From positions 2,568,442 through 2,632,441 of the forward strand of contig JAHNZQ020000172.1 of the NCBI GenBank assembly GCA_019155205.2: DNA of 64,000 nt. The letters run 5' to 3'. This document shows, in pieces, positions 32,478-42,927 of this stretch. Both the position numbers and the translations under genes were made by a program. The notes under the pieces are model-generated. The model saw only the letters and a program-made list of their open reading frames with translations, did no database searches and was not told the origin of the DNA. Positions within the stretch are counted from its first letter, which is position 1; each line of letters begins with the position of its first letter. The DNA comes from Gracilaria vermiculophylla. Taxonomy: Eukaryota; Rhodophyta; Florideophyceae; Gracilariales; Gracilariaceae.

Positions 32478-33557
32478 TTACGAGTATTTGGCAGCCAGTG
32501 CTTCGAAATCAGCTACGTCATCGGCAGAGCCCATGTACACAGGCACTCTCTGGTGAATTGAAGACGGTACTATATCTAGAATGGGTTCCTTTCCGGTGGT
32601 AGCCTTGCCACCGGCTTGCTCCATCAAGAACGCCATGGGTGCGGCCTCGTACAGAAGACGAAGCTTTCCGGTAGGCGACTTGTTATCTGCGGGATAGATA
32701 AAAACGCCCCCGTAGAAGAGCGTGCGATGCACGTCTGCCACCATAGAGCCAATGTATCGCAAAGAATAGCTAGACTTGCCCTCCTCAGGATACTTGAGAC
32801 TCTGCACGTACTCAGAAGTGGGCTTGTCCCAGTTCTTCGCATTGCCCTCATTGACAGAGTAAATCTTTCCGCGTGCGGGAATCTTAATGTCTGGATGTGT
32901 GAGCACGAACTCGCCGAGAGACGGGTCCAGAGTAAAGCCATGAACGCCAGTTCCCACGGAAATGACGAGGTTTGTGGCCGACCCGTACATGGCATAACCA
33001 GCGGCGACCATTTCACGGCCAGGCTGCATTATACTCTTGGCAGCCGTATCGGTATCTACGATAGACTCTGGATCGTCCAGCTTGAAGATGCTGAAAATGG
33101 TTCCAATAGACACATTGGCGTCGATGTTAGAACTTCCATCCAATGGATCAAAGGCGATGGCGTACTTGCCCGTGGAACCGTCGATGCTGCTCTTCTGACA
33201 GACGATAGCAAGGTCATCCTCTTCGGAGACCATGACGCCACACTTCTCCGAGCTGTTGATGTTGACCTTGAAGGTGTCGTTGGCGATGACATCAAGCTTC
33301 TTCTGGTCCTCACCCTGAACGTTCCCAGAGCCGGCTAGACCGTACAGTTTCGCGATTCCGGCGCGGCGCACACAGGTCTCCGTGACCTTGCATGCGAGCT
33401 GGACGGCAGCCAGCAGCAACGTAAGGTCACCGGAGGCCTCATGGTGCTTTCGCTGCCCCTGCAACACAAAGCGCGTGAGGGTGACGGAGTCAAGCCCCTC
33501 CAGGCCGGACGGGGGCTTGAGCCCCGCGTTGAGCTGCTCGTTGATCAACTGCTGCAT
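32478..33557 (-). CDS. Fructose-1,6-bisphosphatase, cytosolic type
   Basis: A 359-residue class I FBPase. It carries the metal-binding block FDPLDGSSNID near residue 135, EEDDLAI upstream of it, YIGSMVADVHRTLFYGG and LLYEAAPMAFLMEQAGG. It hydrolyses fructose-1,6-bisphosphate in gluconeogenesis and sucrose or floridoside precursor supply. The redox-regulated cysteine insertion of plant plastid FBPases is absent between the third strand block and the AAGYAMYGSA block, and the chosen start gives no transit peptide, so I call it cytosolic. The frame extends 55 codons upstream to about 33722 as Cys/Arg/Ser-rich sequence; if that is translated, organelle targeting cannot be excluded. Confidence 0.96.
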   Translation of the reverse strand: MQQLINEQLNAGLKPPSGLEGLDSVTLTRFVLQGQRKHHEASGDLTLLLAAVQLACKVTETCVRRAGIAKLYGLAGSGNVQGEDQKKLDVIANDTFKVNINSSEKCGVMVSEEDDLAIVCQKSSIDGSTGKYAIAFDPLDGSSNIDANVSIGTIFSIFKLDDPESIVDTDTAAKSIMQPGREMVAAGYAMYGSATNLVISVGTGVHGFTLDPSLGEFVLTHPDIKIPARGKIYSVNEGNAKNWDKPTSEYVQSLKYPEEGKSSYSLRYIGSMVADVHRTLFYGGVFIYPADNKSPTGKLRLLYEAAPMAFLMEQAGGKATTGKEPILDIVPSSIHQRVPVYMGSADDVADFEALAAKYS

Positions 33558-34336
33558 GACGGAGGAACGCGGGAAGGTGGGCGACGAACGCGGAAGAAGT
33601 CGCACTCGCTGAGAGGACGGACCGGCGGACGGAGAGCAGCGGTCTAAACGGCGCTTTTGCGCAGACGTGCGGCCAGCAGCCGTGGCGCAGGCGCAGTGCT
33701 GCGCAGCGCAGCGGCAGCGCATGGCGGGCGCCTACGCCCAAAACTGCGCTCGAAAACGAAAGTGTCGCACGCGCGTCGGATCTCAGCTGCCGTCCACTCG
33801 TTCCACTGATGCGCCAGCGAGAAGGTCGGCGGTGCGCGCGCACACTTGTCGCGCGCGCATTCATCGCTTCGTCACCTACCTCGTCGGCCCCTGCTTGGGC
33901 GCGAGGTGTCAGCAGCGGTGCGGAGAAACTGCTCGCTGTCCCCCATGAGGCTGGTGGCGGGACATCGCGCTACGCGCGGCTTTTCGCTCGCCGCCCCTTT
34001 TCTCGCTACGCTGCTTGGACTCGTCGTTCCGCTACTCATTTCACAGCAAATACTCGAGCGCAGCGCTTCCTGCAAGGGCAAGCCTTTACCTACGGCGCCA
34101 AGAATCGCAACCATGCAGTGCAAGCACTTTGACACTTGTTACCAAAAGCAGAAAACGCACCCAGTGATGCACAACGACAACATGGCTTTCTGTACAAAGG
34201 TCTGTCAATACATAATCTCCATACAAAGGCAGATATCACCTCAGTTTCATGCGCCCAGACCGCATTCAAAATAAACGCATCCCTTCTTGGGCCTACCTCA
34301 AGTCCGATGACAAGGCCACTTGAAAACTTAATAAAA
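33558..34336. other. Intergenic between FBPase start and copine-like stop
   Basis: Contains the FBPase promoter at its left end. One small plus-strand frame with a hydrophobic helix is listed separately at 33945. No clear TATA box. Confidence 0.4.
33945..34274 (+). CDS. Possible small protein with N-terminal signal anchor
   Basis: A 109-residue ATG frame: a short basic start (MRLVAGHRATRG), a hydrophobic stretch (FSLAAPFLATLLGLVVPLLI), then a polar Cys-containing tail. It could be a small secreted or membrane protein sharing an upstream region with FBPase. It ends only about 60 bases before the convergent stop of the copine-like gene. No family recognised; weak call. Confidence 0.25.
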   Translation: MRLVAGHRATRGFSLAAPFLATLLGLVVPLLISQQILERSASCKGKPLPTAPRIATMQCKHFDTCYQKQKTHPVMHNDNMAFCTKVCQYIISIQRQISPQFHAPRPHSK

Positions 34337-35452
34337 CTACTCGTTAGTGACTGCAAACCAGAGATCGATAGTCTCGTCGGTGATCTCCTTTTTCGCAAGC
34401 ACGACCAACCCCGGAGCAGAGCCATCCTGACCAGACCACCATTGTAACACTTTGCCCTCCTCCATAGCCAACAGCTGCTTCACAGAAATCTGCACGAAAC
34501 CAACGAGCTTGGGGTCTATAGCGCTTCTCTTCTGGTAAAACTCCAACCGCATCGGCTTGGAGTCTTCAGAGCCAAACAGGTCGGCAAACGTCGTGGTGGC
34601 CGTCTTGAACTCGCGGTTTGGACTCGCGTGGCTCTCGGACCGATAAACCGGCGTCCACCTGGCCTTTTTCAGCGCACGGTTCAGAAGGAAGAATGTCTTA
34701 GCGCGCGGTTTCGCCGACTTGTCAAATTTGACGTTAATGTTGACAATGCGGTCCGCCCCCCGTTGGCGCTTCGTGTCGCCAGACAAAATGACCCAGGTGT
34801 CCTTCTTCTGATTAATAGACTCCATCTTCATGACCTTACATTGACCGGGTGCAACCACAATATCCCAGACCGAGCACATAGCGTGACCCAGCGGGATAGC
34901 CTTCTTCATCGAGCCCTTTCCGTACACCTTGACAAGCAGCTCCTTGTCCATGTCCTGGTCGGGGAGAGCCGAGAACGAAAACTTGGAGACGAAACGCGGA
35001 AAATGACAGTTGGTGAGCGCCTCAGTGCGACCAATTTGTCGCCATTTGTCATGGGGCGTGTCGCGCATGTGCACCACGCAGAACGGATCGGTGTTCGAAA
35101 ACAGGTCAATCTTGGGAAGAAACTGACACTCAATGGACACTTCCATGGGCTCCGAGTATAGCGCATCGATGTAGTCGCGGGTGCTGTCCGAGCCTGCGCT
35201 GCCGCCGCCGAGAAACTCGACGACGAGCTGCACAGGCTTGGGGGTTTCCTCCTCCAGCACGGTACCGATGGGCGGGGGCTTGTGCTTCGGAAAGTCCTCC
35301 AGACGCGTGATGGTGCGCGTGACGGTGAGGTTGGAGGCGGCGGTCATGTCGGAGTCGACCGACATGTTGTCATCTTCCACAGACGGTACCGAGTCGAGCG
35401 TGTGCTGCGAGAAGGACTTTTGGATGATTTCGGAGACGGAAACGGACGACAT
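34337..35452 (-). CDS. Copine-like double C2 protein lacking the vWA domain
   Basis: A 371-residue protein. An acidic Ser-rich N-terminus (1-75) precedes two C2 domains of copine type. The first (about 85-215) contains FLPKIDLFSNTDPFCVVHM, WRQIGRTEALTNCHFPRFV and a GHAMCSVWDIV block. The second (about 225-350) contains LEFYQKRSAIDPKLVGFVQIS. Copines normally continue into a vWA (copine) domain; here the protein ends after C2B. In the family, calcium loops carry Asp pairs (for example YDVD). Here the matching positions read KVYGKGS and FYQKRS, so calcium binding is probably weak or lost. The ATG 35452 has the first sensible N-terminus; upstream frame to 35617 is Pro/Ser-rich and unsupported. 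Divergent to TGT. Confidence 0.85.
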   Translation of the reverse strand: MSSVSVSEIIQKSFSQHTLDSVPSVEDDNMSVDSDMTAASNLTVTRTITRLEDFPKHKPPPIGTVLEEETPKPVQLVVEFLGGGSAGSDSTRDYIDALYSEPMEVSIECQFLPKIDLFSNTDPFCVVHMRDTPHDKWRQIGRTEALTNCHFPRFVSKFSFSALPDQDMDKELLVKVYGKGSMKKAIPLGHAMCSVWDIVVAPGQCKVMKMESINQKKDTWVILSGDTKRQRGADRIVNINVKFDKSAKPRAKTFFLLNRALKKARWTPVYRSESHASPNREFKTATTTFADLFGSEDSKPMRLEFYQKRSAIDPKLVGFVQISVKQLLAMEEGKVLQWWSGQDGSAPGLVVLAKKEITDETIDLWFAVTNE

Positions 35453-36015
35453 GATGGAATGGTGGGGGGGGGTTAAGGGGACAGCCCACGAAGAAGACAC
35501 GGAAAAGCGGACTGGCGGAGGCGTAGAGGATGGAAAATCCGTCGAGACGCTTATGAAGGCGGGAAGAAGGTGAAGGAGATGGGGACGGCCGAGGGAGGTG
35601 GGGGCGACACACGGCACGAAGCTTTAAGGACAACGACTCTGCGGCTGAGGTTCAAGCCAATGCGGCGGTGGTGGCGAGGGCGGCCGTTTCGGGAAGCAGG
35701 ACCGAAGCGCTGTGTGCGCCTGACAACGCAGACTCGCTCGCCATTCCCGAAGCGGAAACATCGGCTCGCACGCGTGGCCAGCTGTCCACGAAATGGCTAC
35801 CGGAGACTGCTACGCGCTGAGCACGAGGGCAGCAGAGGCTAGCGGAGGCCCGCGGAGGCCCACGGAGGCTAGCGGAGGCTAGCGGAGGCTAGTGGCGGGG
35901 CGGCAGCCGAGTTGATGGCGCGCGATCCGTTTTTGGCGCGCATGTGCGATGCGAAACCGTTACCGTCAAAGGTATCGCGTCGCGTCCGCTCCGTCTCGCG
36001 CTGCCGCGCCCCGCC
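35453..36015. promoter_or_regulatory. Divergent upstream region shared by copine-like and TGT genes
   Basis: 563 bases between two ATGs pointing away from each other. It holds a 10-base tandem repeat at 35831-35890. No TATA box is evident on either strand. Both genes' core promoters must lie here. Confidence 0.5.
35831..35890. repeat. 10-base tandem repeat, six units
   Basis: Six adjoining units close to AGCGGAGGCT. The first carries AGCAGAGGCT, and the third and fourth vary at the first bases (CGCGGAGGCC, CACGGAGGCT). The period of exactly ten bases is close to one helical turn, so each copy faces the same side of the DNA. Confidence 0.85.
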
Positions 36016-37281
36016 ATGCCCGCGCCGTCGTCACAGCTGCCGCCCGATGAGCGTCCTCCGCAGACGGCCTCCGCGCCCGCTCCGCTGTTCTACGGCGGCC
36101 CGCGCTCCCCCGCGCTTCGCCTGCAGCTGCATGCCGTCTGCGGCAAGGCGCGAGCCGCCACGCTGCATCTGCCACACCACTCCGCGCTCACGCCCATGTT
36201 TATGCCCGTCGGGACGCAGGCCTCCATAAAGGGCTTGGCTCCATTCCAGCTGCTCGAGCCCTCCGTGGATGCGCAGCTCATTCTGGCAAACACCTATCAT
36301 TTGGCTCTGCGCCCTGGCGGCCATGTTGTGCGCCACCACGGTGGTGTGCACAACTTCATGAATTGGCCCCGTGCCGTGCTTACCGACTCGGGTGGGTTTC
36401 AGATGGTGTCTTTGTTGCGCTTTTCTACTGTCACTGAGAGCGGCGTGCACTTTCAGAGCCCCGTGGACGGCACACAAATGCTTCTCACCCCGGAGAAGAG
36501 TATTGCTATCCAGAACGACATTGGCGCCGACATTATCATGGCCTTGGATGACGTCGTGCCATCCACCACCACCGGTCCGCGCGTCGAGGATGCGTGTCAC
36601 AGAACCCTTCGCTGGATAGATCGCTGTGAAGCTGCTCACGCGCGAAAGCACGATCAAAGCCTGTTTGGCATTGTCCAGGGAGGCCTCGACTCTCGTCTCA
36701 GAGACCTTTGTTGTAAGGGTCTCATAGAAAAGGATCTGCCGGGTTATGCCATTGGCGGCCTTTCTGGCGGCGAGGCGAAGGATGTGTTTTGGAAGGTAGT
36801 CAACCAGTGCACCGACCTTTTACCGGAAAACAAACCGCGCTATTGCATGGGCGTTGGCTATCCTGAAGATCTTGTCGTCTGTGTTGCACTAGGCGCTGAC
36901 ATGTTTGACTGTGTCTATCCTGCACGCACGGCACGCTTTGGAACTGCGCTTGTACCGTCCGGATTACTGAAGATTCGTCATGCATCCATGGCCACCGACA
37001 AACGCCCCATTCAGCTCGATTGTGCGTGCCACACTTGTCGCAACTACTGCCGTGCCTACCTGCACCTGCTCACCGCAAAAGATGGAACCGTAGGAGCTCA
37101 ACTTCTCACGTTGCATAACATTGCTTATCTCACTCAGCTCATGAAGCGTACGAGACAATCTATTCTCGATGGCACCTTTGTACAGTTTGTGCGAAACTTT
37201 ATGCTTGACCTCTACCCGAACAAGAAGTACCCCAAGTGGTCTAACGACGCCCTCGCCTCCGCCGGAATACGATTATTGTAG
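36016..37281 (+). CDS. Queuine tRNA-ribosyltransferase, catalytic subunit
   Basis: A 421-residue TGT enzyme that swaps guanine for queuine at wobble position 34 of tRNAs with GUN anticodons. Recognised motifs are VLTDSGGFQMVSL (substrate Asp), DDVVPSTTTGP, GIVQGGLDSRLR, YAIGGLSGGE, FDCVYPARTARFGTAL and the zinc site CACHTCRNYC with a downstream His (LLTLHNIAYL). Length and motif set fit QTRT1, the eukaryotic catalytic subunit. About 40 N-terminal residues are Pro/Ser-rich and could be a weak targeting sequence. ATG 36016 lies in gccATGc context; the in-frame ATG at 35944 would add 24 Arg-rich residues. Confidence 0.96.
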   Translation: MPAPSSQLPPDERPPQTASAPAPLFYGGPRSPALRLQLHAVCGKARAATLHLPHHSALTPMFMPVGTQASIKGLAPFQLLEPSVDAQLILANTYHLALRPGGHVVRHHGGVHNFMNWPRAVLTDSGGFQMVSLLRFSTVTESGVHFQSPVDGTQMLLTPEKSIAIQNDIGADIIMALDDVVPSTTTGPRVEDACHRTLRWIDRCEAAHARKHDQSLFGIVQGGLDSRLRDLCCKGLIEKDLPGYAIGGLSGGEAKDVFWKVVNQCTDLLPENKPRYCMGVGYPEDLVVCVALGADMFDCVYPARTARFGTALVPSGLLKIRHASMATDKRPIQLDCACHTCRNYCRAYLHLLTAKDGTVGAQLLTLHNIAYLTQLMKRTRQSILDGTFVQFVRNFMLDLYPNKKYPKWSNDALASAGIRLL

Positions 37282-38145
37282 CGATTGATTCTGCTGTGTA
37301 TGGAGAAAAGGTTTTTGCTCTGACAGTCGCACATAGTCTTCGCACATTACGCACGGTCTTGGACTCGATGCGTGTGTCGCCTAACAAGGGCCAGGGTTTA
37401 TTGGAAATGATTTCGAAAGAACATGTCGAAGGGCAACCTCTTGTCCCATGCGCTTCTCTTTGTGAGTGGTCCAGCAATTTCCCGTGATGGCATTCGCACT
37501 GACGAGCTCAGGAGACGTTCCAAATTGCGTGGACGCCTACAGCGAGCTTCGCATCACATCGTGGCAGACAGGGGCCCACATTAGATTCCCGCGACTCCAA
37601 CGCGCTGCCACTCGCGACTCAAATACCCTTGACGCTGGGCAGCGAGTGTTTGCGCGTGAGGTGGCTGAAAATGGCGCGCGTGCCCTGCATGTTCACACGC
37701 GCCCCTTTTGTCGCTCGTTTCTTCGCACCCTCGAATCTCGGTTCCAAACATCGACGGTGCAATCATGTCCCGTGCCCCCCCTCTTCCCCTCCATTGCGCT
37801 GTGTGAGGCATTCTCTCGCACATGTTGCACAGCACGCTGCTGCCCCGCACCATTGGATGCCCGCTTATGCAACTCTCTTGCGCTTGCTCTCGCTTTTGGC
37901 CATTTGTCACCTCCATTTCATGTGCCTGGATGTCACCCAATCTCTGAACGTTCTTTCACATCCCTTCCTTTTCCCTCCGATCATTTTCCTGCTTGCTGCT
38001 TTCTCTGCCTTTCCCGTCGGCGCCGGCTTTTTTTAGGCCGAGGAGTTTGGGCGGCTCGGCTCCCCTTCCCTTTGTTGATTGTTCGTACGCGCTTTGGTCG
38101 GTTGCATGTGCTTCCGCGCAAAGCGCGCACCGTGTAGCCCTTCAC
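37282..38145. other. Intergenic; leader of the MYB gene
   Basis: No recognised gene. From about 37740 the sequence turns C/T-rich up to the MYB ATG, as in other long leaders of this window. Several upstream frames are open into the MYB frame but have no conserved residues. Confidence 0.4.
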
Positions 38146-39645
38146 ATGGGTCGCTCTGAAAACGACACATACGCTAGAGGTCCTTGGACAAAGGATGAAG
38201 ACTCGATGCTCATCTCCCTCGTCAATGCTCACGGTCCGCGCAATTGGACCAATCTAGCATCGCGAATGCCTAGTAGGTCAGGAAAGCAATGTCGCGAACG
38301 TTGGCTGAACCACCTCAACCCAAACATTAAGAAGGGTGCGTGGACGTCGGACGAAGACGAAAAACTCGTATCCTTGCACAAGACTATAGGCAATCGTTGG
38401 TCGGAGATATCAAAGCATCTCCCAGGTCGAACGGATAATGCTATCAAGAATCATTGGAACTCCACTATAAAGCGCAAGATTCGCCCGGATGGTTCCGGTT
38501 TGATAACCTCTCCAAGCTCTAGCAGTCGCCGTGTTTCTGTCCTTGCGTCCACGCCCCCTTCTGCTTCCGCACCATCCGCCGCACCTGCCGCCGCTTCTGT
38601 ATCCGCATCCTTGTCTGCTTCTGCTTCTGATAGAACTTCGACTTCGTCTCGGTCTCAGTCATCTCGGACCAGGCAAAACATACATCGAGAGAAAAAAAGA
38701 AGCGGTTTACAGCTGTGGAAGTCGAATCTACGTCACAATAGCGATACTGGTAGTATCCGTCGAGTAAGAATTGGACCATCCAAAGCTGACTGTCCCCGCT
38801 CCCCGCGCTCGACTATTCACAGGATTTCAACTCCCGCTCGCAAGCGTGGTTTTAAATCAGAAGAAGCATGCGCCAACCCGGACGCTCCGACTCGTTCCGC
38901 TGTTCGTCAGACCCCGATACAAAATGAAAAGTTCCCCGCTATTGTCCTTGGTTCGTCCCTTAATGTACTATCGCCCCAATCTCTGGCGTTGCAACACAAA
39001 CAAGCGCCATTGACTGGAAATGAAAGTCAGTCATCGGTTACAGAACCTCCCTCTCCATCCCGCTCTCAATCAGCTCAGTTATATTCGAACCTCGACGAGT
39101 CTGTTAACTTATCCTCTGCAGATACAGGATTTCAAACGATTTCCTCTTGGTCGCCAACTATTTCGAACGGTCCGTGTTTCGATCTAGATGTGCAAGACGA
39201 TTCTGCGCCGGACACTCCGAACAGTGCTCGTCGTCGGCTTTTAGCTGAAGGAGATGACAAATTTGACGGCCGCCCTTCTTATAAGCGTCAAAAGAGTGAC
39301 ACTGTGTGTTCGTTGGAAGACGACCCGATTCCTCCATTCCTCTTTGGTAGCACAGTGGGCGACTATGGCCTGGAAACTTCGTCACTGGCAGATTTGGGCT
39401 TTGCGTTTTCACTCACTGATAGTGACCCCATGTCCGTTAATCATCCCAGCCTGCATTCGATCAATATCGGTGAAGACGGTTCGATCAAGGAGGTAGGCTT
39501 TGGATCCTTTGACGATGTGTCTGATGAACTTGCTGACCATGTCAATGGTGAAGAATTTTCCAACATCTACAACAGCACCAACATGAGTTACCCATCTCTG
39601 ATAGCTTCAATCAACCCGATAGCTCACCCAGATTATGGATTTTAA
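38146..39645 (+). CDS. R2R3 MYB transcription factor
   Basis: A 499-residue nuclear DNA-binding protein. R2 (about 11-61) has [25 protein letters not shown] and [13 protein letters not shown]3 (about 62-112) has [37 protein letters not shown]. All three regularly spaced tryptophans are present in both repeats; R3 starts with Trp as in animal c-MYB rather than the Ile/Phe usual in plant R2R3 proteins. The remaining 385 residues are Ser/Pro-rich and acidic towards the end, suitable for an activation domain. The start at 38146 places the repeats at the N-terminus as usual. Its targets cannot be inferred. Confidence 0.96.
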   Translation: MGRSENDTYARGPWTKDEDSMLISLVNAHGPRNWTNLASRMPSRSGKQCRERWLNHLNPNIKKGAWTSDEDEKLVSLHKTIGNRWSEISKHLPGRTDNAIKNHWNSTIKRKIRPDGSGLITSPSSSSRRVSVLASTPPSASAPSAAPAAASVSASLSASASDRTSTSSRSQSSRTRQNIHREKKRSGLQLWKSNLRHNSDTGSIRRVRIGPSKADCPRSPRSTIHRISTPARKRGFKSEEACANPDAPTRSAVRQTPIQNEKFPAIVLGSSLNVLSPQSLALQHKQAPLTGNESQSSVTEPPSPSRSQSAQLYSNLDESVNLSSADTGFQTISSWSPTISNGPCFDLDVQDDSAPDTPNSARRRLLAEGDDKFDGRPSYKRQKSDTVCSLEDDPIPPFLFGSTVGDYGLETSSLADLGFAFSLTDSDPMSVNHPSLHSINIGEDGSIKEVGFGSFDDVSDELADHVNGEEFSNIYNSTNMSYPSLIASINPIAHPDYGF

Positions 39646-40215
39646 AACATCGAGGGGTTATGATTAGGCCTTGTCATGCACGGCAATGCTTGTCGGCCAC
39701 TTTTTACCAACTCCACTTTCCAAGACTTTTTTTTTCAACACCACATGTTCCTCATCCGACATGACTCAAGGGCAATCAAAGTGAAGTGGGAGTCAAGATG
39801 AGGTACCCGGATATCTTAAAACTTCAGCCCATGTGTACAGGCACCATCTTCGCATATGTGCAAGTTTTGTTATGATGCATCTGTTCCCTTGCCAAGATAG
39901 TCTTGCCGCAATCTCCTTCCGCGAATATTCGACGCGCGATTCTATCCTTTTTAGTGGCCTCGTGTAGTTTTCGTAGGGTCTCAGTACCGACATAAATAAA
40001 ACATATATTAATTACCAAACAGAGGGCATTGAAACAAAAGTCGCTGGGCTTTGGTCACGAAAAGAGCGAAAACATCCTCGTGGGGTCTTTACTACCTACC
40101 GTCTTATCAAGTATTGAAACACGTTGAGTATGCTAGAAAGTACGGGTCCCTTACATTACAGAATCCACATTGGATTCAAAGATGGAAAACTTGTAGCTGC
40201 TGCGGTTTCCAGTTC
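39646..40215. other. Convergent 3' region between MYB and PPR genes
   Basis: 570 bases between two facing stops. AATAAA occurs at 39995-40000 on the plus strand, far from the MYB stop. No gene recognised. Confidence 0.4.
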
Positions 40216-42927
40216 TTACTCGGAAGAGCATTCCATATTACTCATTTCGTCCGGAAAAATTTTCTCAGCTAGAGCGCGGGCATAGTTTTCGCCACAATCT
40301 TTGACCATGCACTGAAACATTTCTCTCAGTAGCCTTTTGCGTTCGGACGCATCATGGATTTTGTCAATGGTACGAATTGTTGCCTCGTATATATCTCGCC
40401 ATTTGTGGGTACGAAGCTGAGGATCTCCATCCTTCATGTGAGAGCGCAGAAATCGAAACAAAGCACGTGCCCGTCGGATGTGGGCGGGCTTCTTGCTTAG
40501 CATACACGCATGTATTAGCGTGCGATAAGTGTGCAGGTTCGGAGGGTACCCCAGTCGCTGCATGTCTGGTAACACTCCAAACGCCGAGTCCACATCAGCC
40601 TCTTCAGCGAACACTTTGGCTATCGTTTCCAATGCTACGCGTTGCGGTCGGACGTCTAGGGCTTCCATCGCCGACAACATGCTTCTCAATTCAGCTCCAC
40701 TCCGTTCACTGTCTCCCACATTTCTAATCATCCTGTTTAATGCATGTGGTGCAGAATATCCAGCAATATTCATTTCCTTTGCTAACTTTAAGGCCGTCTC
40801 TTTGCGATCGCCTCCAATTGCTGCGACAATCGCGGCGGTGTAGAGTTCCTCATCGGGTTGGCCCCACAATTTTCTTGATTCTTCAAGGGTCTTCATGGCC
40901 AAATCAACTTTTCCCACTCGTGCGTATCCCGATATTAACGACGTGAACGTGAGCTTGTTGGGTCGAAGCCCGTTGTCCTGCATTTTCTTAAAGGAGTTTG
41001 TTGCTTCGTCTGCATGCCCGTTTGTTGCGTAAGCCGTAATCAAAGTCGAATATGTTACCACGTTTGGTTGCAATCCTCTTGCCTGCATAGTATTCAGCAC
41101 GAGTCTCATTCTGTCTAAATCACCGGCTTTGAAACATGCGTAAATAAGAGCGTTATACAAAGGAACATTGGGCTTGATGGACGGAAATTCTCGCGGTAGT
41201 TTGTCGATTATCTTGAAAGCCTGATCGATATTGCCGCTGCGGCCATATGCATCAACCAGAGAGCAAAGCGTCACAATATCTGGTTCAATTCGGTCCTTGC
41301 GGAGATGATTTAGCACGTCGAATGCCATATCGGATCGCTTTGCCCGTGCGCAAGCATGAATGAGCGAGTTGTACGTGACCAAGTTGGGCTCTAAACCATT
41401 ACGTTTCATCTCACTCAGCAACTCGAATGCCTGGTCCACAGCGACAGCCCCGCCTGCTTTGGCACAGGCATCGATCGCAATTGAGTACGTTACTATGGTC
41501 GGGGCTACTCCAGCGGCGCGCATAGAATGAAACAATCGCAGTGCGGCATCGAGTTCGCCCCATCTGCCACACCCTTGAATCAAAGTATCGTACGTATGGG
41601 AGTTGGGGTGTATGCCCTCCTTTTGTATCATGTTTTTCACAATGGCGAACGCCCGCTCCAGACGTCCCGCTTTGCAACAGGCCTGGAGCAAGTTGTTGTA
41701 AGTAACAACATTAAGGCGGATGCCTTCGTTGCGCATAGTGCGGGCTACTTGAAAAGCACGATCAACGTCCCCGGCTCGAGCACATGCATTCACAACCCAG
41801 TTGTAGCTGATGGCATTTGGTTTCAGGTTCTCCTTTTGACGCATTGAGTTGAGAGTGTTCAAAGCTTTGCGCGGTTCGGCTGCTCTGGCAAAGGAGCTCA
41901 GTAAGGCATTAAAAGTGTCCAGGTTAGGCTCAAGCGATGACTCCTTGAGTGTGTTGAACACTTTGATGGCATCGATGAATTTGCCCGCTCTCGCGGAGCT
42001 GCGAATGAGAGCATTGTAGGTCGTAATCCTCTGGGCGGAGAAGCCATCAGTGCGCATGTGTGAAAGAATTGCAAGGCTGTCATCGACTTGCCTAGCGGCG
42101 CCAGACGCACTCAACAAGGAATCGTATATGGTTTGGGTGCGAGGAACAGAAATTTGAATCATGCGATTCAGCAACGACTGGGCCTTGTTGAATGAATAAC
42201 ATCTTATGCAAGCGTCAATGAGCTTCTCAAATACAATAGTTTTTTCTGGTTTGGAGAGAGTGCCGAAACTGGGGTCTGTCAAGACGCCGAGGGCCTTGCG
42301 CAGATTCCCCGCACGGCCGCAGGCGTGCACAAAAAACGCGAACGCGAGAGCGGTGGGAGCGCAGCCGTACCTCGGAAACAATACATGGAGCACATGATGT
42401 GCGTCGGCTGCGTGCGCCGACCTGGACGCGGCCTTCAAAAGAGTTTCCAAAGTGGCCGGCTCAAGCCTTTCCGACGGCGAGGACTCGAGCAGACCGAAAC
42501 AGTCGCGCAGTCTTCCGCTTCGGGCGAGTCGCACAACGCGGGACTGGAACTCGGAAGGTGCGAGAAGCTCGCGCGCATCGTTTTGATCGACGGCGAGAAG
42601 ATCGATGGCGGTGCTCGAGGCCGATATGTGGCAGGCGATTTGTTTGACGTGTTGATGTTGTCCTCGCTGGCGGAGCTTGGCTGCAAGATCGTGCGCGAGA
42701 TGATCCGGGAGACGCACGACTGGATTCTGCTTGAGAATGGATAGGGCAACTCCAATGTGCTCATTAGTGACGGCGTCTTGAATGCGCTGGAGCAGCCTTT
42801 GGCCGTGGGGACGGCGTGGCGAAGTTGAAGCGCCCTGGACAGGAGAAGGAGTAGGTTTCGGGGGATTGAGCGACATTTGGCATCTGAGAGGGACGAAAAG
42901 AGGGAGGGCAAGGAAGGGCGACGCCAT
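40216..42927 (-). CDS. P-type pentatricopeptide repeat protein
   Basis: A 903-residue protein with about 17-18 PPR motifs between residues 120 and 860. It is recognised by recurrent phrases such as PNVVTYSTLITAY, PNLVTYNSLIHAC, PNKLTFTSLISGY and GDLDRMRLVLNTMQ. Repeats are near 35 residues without L/S variants or E/DYW tails, so P class. P-type PPR proteins bind single-stranded organelle RNA and affect stability, processing or translation. The N-terminus MASPFLALPLFVP is hydrophobic with Phe near the start, consistent with plastid targeting. The frame begins at a TTG (42945); the first ATG is 42927. The final residues are acidic and polar, not a catalytic domain. Confidence 0.96.
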   Translation of the reverse strand: MASPFLALPLFVPLRCQMSLNPPKPTPSPVQGASTSPRRPHGQRLLQRIQDAVTNEHIGVALSILKQNPVVRLPDHLAHDLAAKLRQRGQHQHVKQIACHISASSTAIDLLAVDQNDARELLAPSEFQSRVVRLARSGRLRDCFGLLESSPSERLEPATLETLLKAASRSAHAADAHHVLHVLFPRYGCAPTALAFAFFVHACGRAGNLRKALGVLTDPSFGTLSKPEKTIVFEKLIDACIRCYSFNKAQSLLNRMIQISVPRTQTIYDSLLSASGAARQVDDSLAILSHMRTDGFSAQRITTYNALIRSSARAGKFIDAIKVFNTLKESSLEPNLDTFNALLSSFARAAEPRKALNTLNSMRQKENLKPNAISYNWVVNACARAGDVDRAFQVARTMRNEGIRLNVVTYNNLLQACCKAGRLERAFAIVKNMIQKEGIHPNSHTYDTLIQGCGRWGELDAALRLFHSMRAAGVAPTIVTYSIAIDACAKAGGAVAVDQAFELLSEMKRNGLEPNLVTYNSLIHACARAKRSDMAFDVLNHLRKDRIEPDIVTLCSLVDAYGRSGNIDQAFKIIDKLPREFPSIKPNVPLYNALIYACFKAGDLDRMRLVLNTMQARGLQPNVVTYSTLITAYATNGHADEATNSFKKMQDNGLRPNKLTFTSLISGYARVGKVDLAMKTLEESRKLWGQPDEELYTAAIVAAIGGDRKETALKLAKEMNIAGYSAPHALNRMIRNVGDSERSGAELRSMLSAMEALDVRPQRVALETIAKVFAEEADVDSAFGVLPDMQRLGYPPNLHTYRTLIHACMLSKKPAHIRRARALFRFLRSHMKDGDPQLRTHKWRDIYEATIRTIDKIHDASERKRLLREMFQCMVKDCGENYARALAEKIFPDEMSNMECSSE

